Below are positions 5,682 through 11,789 of a DNA stretch of 11,789 nt, one piece after another. Under the pieces are notes generated by a model that worked only from the letters and a program-made list of their open reading frames with translations, ran no database searches and was not told the DNA's origin. Each line of letters opens with the position of its first letter. Position 1 is the first letter of the stretch. The translations under genes were made by a program, and so were the position numbers. The stretch is from Gammaproteobacteria bacterium (lineage in GTDB: Bacteria; Pseudomonadota; Gammaproteobacteria; UBA6429; Thiohalophilaceae), in contig QILH01000155.1 of NCBI GenBank assembly GCA_003233255.1, positions 1 through 11,789 on the forward strand. Reading direction: 5' to 3'.

Positions 5682-6671
5682 TTAACCCAAATCCAGCACC
5701 GGCATCTGGCAACGTTCAAGTTGCTCACGAAAGGTAATCATCTGTTCTTCCCAGTAACGCGGTGTGTTAAACCATGGAAAGTTTTGTGGAAACGCGGGGT
5801 CATCCCATCGTCGTGCTAACCAGCCGCAGTAATAAACCAGTCGTAATGCGCGTAAGGCTTCAATGATTGCCAGCTCGCTGCGATCGAACTCGCAAAACAT
5901 TTCATAACCTTCGAGCACGTGATTAAATTGCGTCGTCATTTCATGTTGTTCGCCTGAAAGTAACATCCACAGATCCTGCATTGCGGGTCCCTTCACGCAG
6001 TCGTCCAGATCGACAAAATGAAAATGCTCGCCGGTGCTCAAGATATTTCCGGGATGAAAATCGCCATGAATTCGTAGCGTAAAGGGTTGCACCGCTTCGA
6101 TCATATTCTGCGCCTGATCTAATAAACTTTGTGCGGCCAGGCTGAAGTTGTGTCTGCTCTCGGATGGAACAAAGTCATTTTCAAGAATGTAATCCAGCGA
6201 GGCCTGACCATAGGTCGCTACAGTAATGGTCTGACGATGTTCAAACCGCGCGGTGCGGCCGATGGCGTGGATGCGGCCAATCAAACGGCCAAGCTGTTCC
6301 AGTATCTGCGGGTCACTGAGTTCCGGCCAACGCCCGCCACGGCGTGGATAGAGGGAAAATCGATAGCCCTCATGTTCAAACAGGCTGGAGCCGTCGCGGA
6401 TTATTGGCGGGATGATGGGGATATCCTGTGCCTCGAGTTCAAACGCAAACTGGTGTTCTTCCAGAATCGCCTCATCGGTCCAGCGGCCTGGGCGATAAAA
6501 CTTGGCGATAATAAAACCGCCTTCGCTCAATTCGATTTGATAGACCCGATTTTCATAACTATTGAGGGCCAGTAGACCGCCGCTCGGCTGCATGTCGGCC
6601 GATTCAATCGCAGTTAAGATTCGTTCCGGGGTCAGTTGCTGGTAGGGGGCTTGATGTTGTTGAGTAACCAT
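5682..6671 (-). CDS. srkA: Stress-response serine/threonine kinase SrkA (YihE)
   Basis: At 329 residues this matches the 328 of E. coli SrkA. The fold is that of aminoglycoside phosphotransferase/choline kinase proteins. It has SYENRVYQIE (38-47) in the nucleotide-binding lobe, IIAKFYRPGRWT (54-65) with the probable ATP-contacting lysine, an FSLYPRRGG hinge (105-113), the catalytic loop IHGDFHPGNIL (201-211; Asp204 catalytic, Asn209 metal) and the metal-binding FVDLDD (219-224). E. coli SrkA phosphorylates proteins and protects cells from stress-induced death, opposing MazEF-type toxicity. In E. coli it is followed by dsbA. Here no dsbA follows; the accessory block begins instead. The start has only a weak SD, but the N-terminal sequence fits the family from the first residues. 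Confidence 0.93.
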   Translation of the reverse strand: MVTQQHQAPYQQLTPERILTAIESADMQPSGGLLALNSYENRVYQIELSEGGFIIAKFYRPGRWTDEAILEEHQFAFELEAQDIPIIPPIIRDGSSLFEHEGYRFSLYPRRGGRWPELSDPQILEQLGRLIGRIHAIGRTARFEHRQTITVATYGQASLDYILENDFVPSESRHNFSLAAQSLLDQAQNMIEAVQPFTLRIHGDFHPGNILSTGEHFHFVDLDDCVKGPAMQDLWMLLSGEQHEMTTQFNHVLEGYEMFCEFDRSELAIIEALRALRLVYYCGWLARRWDDPAFPQNFPWFNTPRYWEEQMITFREQLERCQMPVLDLG

Positions 6672-6717
6672 AAATAATACGTGTTATTGCTCAGGGCTCG
6701 ATGCCTGCATGTCCTTT

Positions 6718-6759
6718 ATTATATGATACAGGGTATATTTCATCGCCTATGCCTGTCGA
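6718..6759 (-). promoter_or_regulatory. Candidate srkA promoter
   Basis: On the minus strand, TCGACA (6754-6759) matches the -35 consensus at 5 of 6, and TATACC (6732-6737) follows after 16 bases. A perfect TATAAT lies slightly closer to the gene (6718-6723), but at the wrong distance from this -35. Either -10 gives a leader of about 40-60 bases before the srkA ATG. Confidence 0.35.
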
Positions 6760-6762
6760 TTA

Positions 6763-6790
6763 ATCGCGGTCTGAGTCCGCTCCTACAAGA
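6763..6790 (-). repeat. REP-like element (TGTAGGAGCGG type)
   Basis: The minus strand reads TTGTAGGAGCGGACTCAGACCGCGAT. This has the GTAGGAGC head and the GCGGACT/AGTCCGC-like stem of REP elements known in Pseudomonas and other gammaproteobacteria; here one stem position is mismatched (AGACCGC). Such elements are spread by RAYT (TnpA-REP) proteins acting in trans. A TTTAGGAGC in the opposite orientation at about 6845-6853 could be a decayed partner, but only the head matches. Confidence 0.6.
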
Positions 6791-6892
6791 CCAGGCTCAA
6801 TAACCGCAGGGCACATTAAACGAAATGGGCTAAGTGAAAACCATTTAGGAGCTAGCACATTAGGCCCTGTTCCGAAACTGTGTCATATCCCA

Positions 6893-6909
6893 GCCTTCTC
6901 TCGGAAGGC
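6893..6909. repeat. Hairpin GCCTTC-TCTCG-GAAGGC upstream of prlC
   Basis: A perfect 6-bp stem with a 5-base loop lies about 80 bp before the prlC start. No T-run follows on either strand. It may be part of the prlC leader or of a decayed repeat; its function is unknown. Confidence 0.4.
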
Positions 6910-6990
6910 GAAGGGGTGTATAAGGTGGTCACTATTTATAAACACCTGATTAACTAACCTGACGCACCATAACACGATATGAGGTCGAGA

Positions 6991-9036
6991 ATGAGTAATC
7001 CTTTATTGTCTTTCAGCGGACTGCCTCCGTTTTCCAAAATTAAACCGGAGCATGTCGAACCGGCGATCGACCATTTACTGAAACACAATCGCGAGCTGGT
7101 TACGCAACTGGTGAGCATGACGGAAAAACCGAGCTGGAATAATTTCGTGCAGGTGCTGGAGGACGCCGATGATCAACTTAACCGCGCCTGGTCTCCGGTC
7201 AGCCATATGAACTCGGTAGTCAATTCCGATGCATTACGCGACGCCTATAATACCTGTTTACCGAAATTAAGTGACTACGGCACCGAGATGGGGCAGAACG
7301 AAGATTTATTCAAGGCCTACGATTCTATTAAAAATGATTCGACGCAGTTTGAAACATTATCGACCGCGCAGAAAAAAATAATCGACAACGCGTTGCTGGA
7401 TTTTAAATTGTCCGGCTTTGACCTACCGAAAGACAAAAAACAACGCTTCAAAGATATTCAGCAACAGCTTTCACAACTCACTACAAAATTTGAAGAAAAC
7501 GTGCTCGATGCTACCCGTGCCTGGAATAAACACATCACCAATGAAATGCTGTTAAAAGGTTTACCAGAATCCGCAATCGCGATGGCAAAACAAACCGCCG
7601 AACAAAAGGAACTGGATGGCTGGTTGTTCACGCTGGACTTTCCCTCTTACATTGCGGTGATGACCTATGCCGACGATCGTGAGTTCCGCTTCGAAATGTA
7701 TCAGGCCTTCGTTACCCGGGCCTCTGATCAGGGACCCAACCAGGGTGAATTTGATAATTCTGAAATAATGGAAGAGATCATTGCCCTGCGCGACGAATCG
7801 GCCAAACTGCTTGGCTTTAATAATTACGCTGAACGTTCGTTAGCGCGCAAGATGGCTGAAAATCCACAACAGGTGATGACGTTTTTAAATAAACTGGCTG
7901 AAAAATCTCACAAGATTGCAAAAAAGGATTTTCAGGAACTAAAAGATTACGCATTTGAGCACCACCAACAAACTGAGATCGAGGCCTGGGATACAACGTA
8001 TTACAGCGAAAAATTGCGCGAACATAAATATTCGATTAATCAGGAAACCTTAAAACCTTATTTCCCGGAAACCAAAGTCATTCCCGGTATGTTCGAGGTG
8101 GTGAAACGTCTTTATGGTATCGAGATTACCCAACTTGATGGCATCGACTGCTGGCATAAGGACGTCAGTTTTTATCAAATCAAAGATCAATCCGGGCAGG
8201 TACGTGGACAATTTTATCTGGATCTCTATGCCCGTGAGTACAAACGCGGGGGCGCCTGGATGGACGACTGCATGGGGCGCAACATCAATACCACGGGCGA
8301 CACACAAATTCCGGTTGCTTACTTAACCTGTAATTTATCATCCCCCATTGGTGATCAGCCCGCGCTGTTTACCCACAGCGAAGTTACCACCCTGTTTCAT
8401 GAGTTCGGCCATGGCCTGCATCACATGTTGACCAAAATAGATTACATCGGCGTATCCGGCATCAATGGTGTGGCCTGGGACGCGGTGGAACTTCCCAGTC
8501 AGTTTATGGAAAACTGGTGCTGGGAAAAGGAGGCCTTAAACCTGATTACCGGCCATTTTGAGACCGGGGAGACACTCCCGGACGAACTATTTGCTAAGAT
8601 GCATGCGGCTAAAAACTTCCAGTCTGGACTGCAGATGGTCAGGCAGCTCGAGTTTGGTCTGTTTGATATCAAGATGCATGCACAATACCAGAGTAAACTA
8701 GGCGCACGTATCCAGGAAACCCTGGACGAAGTTAGAGCAAAGGTAGCCGTAGTAAAAACAGCTGAATTTAATCGCTTTCAGCACGGCTTTACGCATATCT
8801 TTGCAGGCGGCTATGCGGCCGGTTACTATAGCTACATGTGGGCCGAGGTATTATCGGCCGATGCCTTTGCAAAGTTTGAAGAAAACGGTATTTTCGATCA
8901 ACAGACCGGCAACGAATTTTTGCACAACATCCTTGAGAAAGGCGGCAGCCAGGAGCCGATGGAATTGTTTATTGCCTTTCGCGGACGGGAACCTGAAATT
9001 GACGCCTTATTACGACACAGTGGGATAGCAGCTTAA
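6991..9036 (+). CDS. prlC: Oligopeptidase A (M3 family zinc metallopeptidase)
   Basis: The 681-residue protein has the full length of E. coli OpdA/PrlC (680). A cytosolic thimet-type oligopeptidase, it degrades short peptides, including cleaved signal peptides. The N-terminal helical region begins with the typical NPLLSF and a PPFSKIKPEHVEPAID segment. The active site is HEFGHGLHHML, with zinc ligands His470 and His474 and catalytic Glu471. The third ligand is Glu500 in DAVELPSQFMENW, the typical M3 spacing. The C-terminal GGYAAGYYSYMWAEVLSADAFAKFE is also the family's conserved wall of the cleft. The start at 6991 is preferred over an in-frame ATG at 6979, because GAGG (6981-6984) is six bases upstream and the resulting N-terminus matches known homologues. 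A likely operon partner follows after 4 bp. Confidence 0.96.
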   Translation: MSNPLLSFSGLPPFSKIKPEHVEPAIDHLLKHNRELVTQLVSMTEKPSWNNFVQVLEDADDQLNRAWSPVSHMNSVVNSDALRDAYNTCLPKLSDYGTEMGQNEDLFKAYDSIKNDSTQFETLSTAQKKIIDNALLDFKLSGFDLPKDKKQRFKDIQQQLSQLTTKFEENVLDATRAWNKHITNEMLLKGLPESAIAMAKQTAEQKELDGWLFTLDFPSYIAVMTYADDREFRFEMYQAFVTRASDQGPNQGEFDNSEIMEEIIALRDESAKLLGFNNYAERSLARKMAENPQQVMTFLNKLAEKSHKIAKKDFQELKDYAFEHHQQTEIEAWDTTYYSEKLREHKYSINQETLKPYFPETKVIPGMFEVVKRLYGIEITQLDGIDCWHKDVSFYQIKDQSGQVRGQFYLDLYAREYKRGGAWMDDCMGRNINTTGDTQIPVAYLTCNLSSPIGDQPALFTHSEVTTLFHEFGHGLHHMLTKIDYIGVSGINGVAWDAVELPSQFMENWCWEKEALNLITGHFETGETLPDELFAKMHAAKNFQSGLQMVRQLEFGLFDIKMHAQYQSKLGARIQETLDEVRAKVAVVKTAEFNRFQHGFTHIFAGGYAAGYYSYMWAEVLSADAFAKFEENGIFDQQTGNEFLHNILEKGGSQEPMELFIAFRGREPEIDALLRHSGIAA

Positions 9037-9040
9037 AATA

Positions 9041-9844
9041 ATGAAAAACATTTTTATTAACAGCTCAATTTTATTTTTATTATTGGCTTCAGCCGTGCAA
9101 GCGGAAACATTGTATGTGACTGATCGAATCTTGCTTGGCATGCACCAGCAGGCTAATGAAAACAGTCCGATCATTAAAACCATTACCAGCGGAACCGCGA
9201 TCACCGTGTTACAACGTGATGAAAATTTTATAAAAATAAAATTAACCGATGGCACCGAAGGCTGGGTAAGTAAAAACTATCTTAAAAAAGAAAAACCGGC
9301 CATCGCTGAGCTTGCCACAATAAATACAAAGTTACAAAACGCACAACAGCGTAATAAAAAACTGGCCGATGAGCTGGCCAGCAAAGAACGTGAAATTCAA
9401 ATTCGTCGTGATGAACTATCCAATGCTAAATCATCTATCAAAGATCTAAAGAATGCCCTTACAGAGACCGGTAGTCCAGTTGCACCTATTGGCAATCCAG
9501 AAGATCTCAGTAAGGCACAGGCAACAATAACAACGCTTGAAGAAAAGATTACTCAACTGGAGCAGGAAAAAACCGAGGTTGCCAGCACGTCCGGTAGCGA
9601 TGCGGTAATCCAGCTAGAAAAGCTGCAAAATCAAAATAAAGATTTTCAGGTTCGCATCGAGGCCGCACTGGCCAATCTAAAAGGTGAGACCGTACCGAGC
9701 GCAGAAGAACTGGCGGCCATTCGACCCTCGTTTCCGTTTTGGTACTGGTTGTTACTGGTGGCGTTATTGATTGCCGGTATCGCTGCGGGCGTAATTGGAA
9801 TGGATATCTTGCATCGTAAAAAACACGGTGGCTTCCGTATATAG
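9041..9844 (+). CDS. SH3 and anchor domain protein (YgiM/TIGR04211-like)
   Basis: The 267-residue protein has a signal peptide (1-21, ending AVQA), a bacterial SH3 domain (about 22-82, with GTAITVLQRDENFIKIKL and TEGWVSKNYL), a long coiled coil (about 86-215) broken near 143-155 by a Pro/Gly-rich stretch, a transmembrane segment (about 233-256, WYWLLLVALLIAGIAAGVIG) and a short basic tail, HRKKHGGFRI. This is the layout of the SH3-and-anchor family, of which E. coli YgiM (about 206) is a shorter member. The domain would be held in the periplasm by the C-terminal anchor, perhaps contacting peptidoglycan; the role is not established. It follows prlC by 4 bp with only a weak SD, which suggests translational coupling. 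Its stop TAG abuts the stop of the convergent M15 gene without a spacer. Confidence 0.88.
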   Translation: MKNIFINSSILFLLLASAVQAETLYVTDRILLGMHQQANENSPIIKTITSGTAITVLQRDENFIKIKLTDGTEGWVSKNYLKKEKPAIAELATINTKLQNAQQRNKKLADELASKEREIQIRRDELSNAKSSIKDLKNALTETGSPVAPIGNPEDLSKAQATITTLEEKITQLEQEKTEVASTSGSDAVIQLEKLQNQNKDFQVRIEAALANLKGETVPSAEELAAIRPSFPFWYWLLLVALLIAGIAAGVIGMDILHRKKHGGFRI

Positions 9845-10489
9845 TTAATAGCCCGTTATACTAAAGTGCATAAAATCTTTTTGCCGACCTTTAATCTCAC
9901 CACCCCATTTAAAACCAATACGTTTTAACTGGCGAACGATCAGGCCGTTGGCTTTTAAGCTACGTGGGTCTTTTCCCGGTTGCCATTTTCCACCCCGTAA
10001 TAATCTGCATTGATCGCCAAAGCGAAAACACCGGGTATACAAACCATTAGATTGCGGATTGATATCCAGGGCAATGCCAAATGAGTGATTGCTAAATCCG
10101 GTCCGATTGCCGTGCGCATCAAGCTTGCCGCGCGTCTGCCCAACACGATAACCAATCACTTCTTTTATGAGCTGACCCTGATTTAATAATTCGCTTAATG
10201 TTGATTTCACACGCAGAGCAAGCTGTCGACACATTAAAAATGGCTTTATGCCAGGCAGCTTTATGGCCACCTGATCTTCTTTACACACACTGCAACCTGT
10301 TTGCACGTCGATCTCTTTTACTGTCAACTGCGGATAGGATTTACGCACGGTTCGATACAACACCGCTTTTTTTAAATTTACATTCCAGCTCCAGGTCGAA
10401 TACGTGCATGTTTGCGCACGCAGCGTTGATGCCATCGACATCAAACCCAGCAGGCTGATCAGAAGCAGAATATATTTTCCAAAACACAT
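9845..10489 (-). CDS. M15 family zinc D,D-carboxypeptidase-like protein, exported
   Basis: The 214-residue protein carries a signal peptide (about 1-26, ending TLRAQ) and an M15 peptidase core of the D-alanyl-D-alanine carboxypeptidase/VanY-like type. The metal-binding motif SNHSFGIALDIN supplies His135 and Asp142, and KDFMHFSI supplies His208, the third ligand. The core fold would act on peptidoglycan stem peptides in the periplasm. Six mature cysteines suggest disulfides: Cys28, 66, 69, 87, 154 and 161, with CxxC at 66-69. The start is not certain. ATG at 10489 has GGGA five bases upstream; ATG at 10495 and TTG at 10522 are in frame and possible. The divergent ubiD gene starts 35 bp away, so the two promoters must overlap or lie in the coding regions. 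Confidence 0.85.
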   Translation of the reverse strand: MCFGKYILLLISLLGLMSMASTLRAQTCTYSTWSWNVNLKKAVLYRTVRKSYPQLTVKEIDVQTGCSVCKEDQVAIKLPGIKPFLMCRQLALRVKSTLSELLNQGQLIKEVIGYRVGQTRGKLDAHGNRTGFSNHSFGIALDINPQSNGLYTRCFRFGDQCRLLRGGKWQPGKDPRSLKANGLIVRQLKRIGFKWGGEIKGRQKDFMHFSITGY

Positions 10490-10524
10490 CACCATCCCGT
10501 TATTTTCCGCTAAAATGCCCAACT

Positions 10525-11789
10525 ATGAAATATAAAGACTTACGCGACTTTATCGATTTACTGGAAAAACGCGGCCAGCTAAAACGCATCCAGCAGGAAA
10601 TCGATCCCAATCTTGAGATGACCGAGATCTGTGATCGCACCTTACGCGCAGGCGGCCCGGCTATCCTGTTCGAAAACCCAAAAGGCTCGAACATCCCCGT
10701 TTTGGCCAACCTGTTTGGCACCCCCGAGCGCGTAGCGCTGGGCATGGGCGAAGAATCGGTCGAGGCCTTACGCGAAGTCGGCAAATTGCTGGCCATGCTC
10801 AAGGAACCGGATCCCCCCAAAGGCATGAAAGACGCCTGGGATAAGCTGCCCATCTTTAAACAGGTTCTGAACATGTCGCCGAAAGTGGTGAAAAAGGCCG
10901 CCTGTCAGCAGCACGTTATCGAGGGGGAGGATGTCGACCTCAGTAAATTACCGATCCAGACCTGTTGGCCAGGTGATGCCGGCCCACTGATTACCTGGGC
11001 GCTTGTTGTGACCCGCGGCCCCAACAAGCCCCGGCAAAATCTGGGCATCTATCGTCAACAGGTTATTGGCAAAAATAAGGTCATTATGCGCTGGCTGGCC
11101 CACCGTGGTGGCGCTTTAGACTTTAAAGAATGGTGTGAAGCCCACCCTGGTGAGGGTTTTCCGGTGAGTGTTGCCCTTGGGGCGGATCCAGCCACCATTT
11201 TAGGTGCCGTCACCCCGGTGCCCGATTCCCTTTCCGAATATGCCTTTGCCGGTTTGCTACGTGGCGATAAAACCGAGGTCGTCCAGTGTATCGGCAACGA
11301 TCTGCAGGTACCGGCCTCGGCCGAGTTTGTGCTGGAAGGGGTTATCCAGCCTGAAGAAATTGCCGATGAAGGGCCGTTTGGTGACCACACTGGATATTAT
11401 AATGAGGTCGAATCGTTTCCCGTCTTCACCATTGAGCGTATCACCCACCGCACGCAACCTATTTACCATTCCACCTACACCGGTCGCCCCCCTGATGAGC
11501 CTGCCGTACTGGGTGTGGCACTAAATGAAGTGTTTGTGCCTATTTTACAAAAGCAGTTCCCAGAAATTACCGATTTCTATTTACCACCCGAAGGCTGCTC
11601 CTATCGAATGGCCGTGGTCAGCATGAAAAAACAATATCCCGGCCATGCCAAGCGGGTGATGTTCGGCGTATGGTCTTTCTTACGCCAGTTTATGTACACC
11701 AAATTTGTGATTGTCACCGACGATGACGTCAATGTACGTGACTGGAATGATGTCATCTGGGCCATGACCACGCGCATGGATCCGGCCCG
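10525..11789 (+). CDS. ubiD: 3-octaprenyl-4-hydroxybenzoate carboxy-lyase UbiD, 3' end outside the window
   Basis: The frame is open to the right edge: 421 codons of an expected 490-500. UbiD decarboxylates 3-polyprenyl-4-hydroxybenzoate in ubiquinone synthesis, using the prenylated flavin made by UbiX. Alignment from memory with E. coli shows near-identical blocks, including the NLGIYRQQ segment (172-179), IMRWLAHRGGALDF (187-200), SLSEYAFAGLLRG (235-247), EGPFGDHTGYYNE (282-294) and YHSTYTGRPPDEPAVLGVAL (314-333). The key residues sit at E. coli numbering: Asn172 and Glu238 for the metal, Arg189-Leu191 for prenyl-FMN, and Asp287 as acid. The start gives the normal MKYKDLRDFI N-terminus, although no clear SD precedes it. 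The SH3/M15 arrangement upstream has no known link with ubiquinone. Confidence 0.95.
   Translation, partial: MKYKDLRDFIDLLEKRGQLKRIQQEIDPNLEMTEICDRTLRAGGPAILFENPKGSNIPVLANLFGTPERVALGMGEESVEALREVGKLLAMLKEPDPPKGMKDAWDKLPIFKQVLNMSPKVVKKAACQQHVIEGEDVDLSKLPIQTCWPGDAGPLITWALVVTRGPNKPRQNLGIYRQQVIGKNKVIMRWLAHRGGALDFKEWCEAHPGEGFPVSVALGADPATILGAVTPVPDSLSEYAFAGLLRGDKTEVVQCIGNDLQVPASAEFVLEGVIQPEEIADEGPFGDHTGYYNEVESFPVFTIERITHRTQPIYHSTYTGRPPDEPAVLGVALNEVFVPILQKQFPEITDFYLPPEGCSYRMAVVSMKKQYPGHAKRVMFGVWSFLRQFMYTKFVIVTDDDVNVRDWNDVIWAMTTRMDPA

Larger units (their letters stand above)
6672..6990. other. Divergent intergenic region between srkA and prlC
   Basis: This 319-bp region separates the starts of srkA (left) and prlC (right) and must hold both promoters. 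A candidate for srkA and a REP-like element are listed separately. I could not find a convincing promoter for prlC. An imperfect inverted pair GGTGT (6915-6919) and ACACC (6943-6947) flanks an AT-rich stretch with TATAAA. No gene is seen. Confidence 0.6.

Noticed and set aside
6129..6575. Open frame of 148 codons on the plus strand
   Set aside because: It lies wholly inside srkA on the opposite strand. srkA has all kinase motifs, and this frame has no domain, signal peptide or SD.
9837..9861. Terminator hairpin GTATA-N15-TATAC between the SH3 and M15 genes
   Set aside because: Five AT pairs with a 15-base loop and no T-run is too weak to call.
1..11789. tRNA, rRNA, CRISPR array, transposase, integrase, toxin-antitoxin or defence system
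   Set aside because: I looked on both strands and found none. The accessory genes show no defence or mobility domains.

Overview
The window looks like a chromosomal segment of a gammaproteobacterium whose family I cannot place. The supporting genes are the end of a glutathione reductase, a YrdA-type gamma carbonic anhydrase, a SrkA (YihE) kinase, an oligopeptidase A (PrlC) directly followed by a YgiM-type SH3/anchor protein, and a UbiD decarboxylase that keeps the residues known from the E. coli enzyme. A degenerate REP-like element of the GTAGGAGCGG type upstream of prlC fits the same group.

Layout. (1) 1-1289, plus strand: the 3' end of gor, a gamma carbonic anhydrase 37 bp downstream with a hairpin between them, then a DUF6165-like gene. 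(2) 1329-5585, minus strand: an AT-rich accessory block of five genes with poor or no functional assignment. They are a membrane-anchored helical-repeat protein, a secreted protein of unknown family, an allene-oxide-cyclase/dirigent-like lipoprotein, a small DUF5619-like protein and an adhesin-E-like secreted protein. The gaps between them are long and hold a promoter pointing antisense, a 15-bp palindrome and GGGTCAGAC-type repeat fragments. (3) 5682-6671, minus strand: srkA. (4) 6672-6990: an intergenic region with a REP-like element and a hairpin. (5) 6991-9844, plus strand: prlC and the SH3/anchor gene, 4 bp apart and probably one operon. (6) 9845-10489, minus strand: an M15 zinc peptidase whose stop codon abuts the stop of the SH3 gene. 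(7) 10525-11789, plus strand: ubiD, running off the end of the window.

Functionally, regions 1, 3, 4, 5 and 7 are housekeeping: redox, stress-response kinase, peptide turnover and ubiquinone synthesis. Four of the five genes in the accessory block carry an N-terminal signal peptide, lipobox or membrane anchor, so the block is mainly an envelope or export gene set. It probably accumulated one gene at a time rather than as one operon. I see no transposase, integrase, tRNA, rRNA or CRISPR array, and no clearly recognisable new multi-gene system. The best leads are the periodic repeat protein, the promoter-plus-start signal that reads into the antisense of the dirigent-like gene, and the two repeat fragments placed just after the stop codons of neighbouring small genes.
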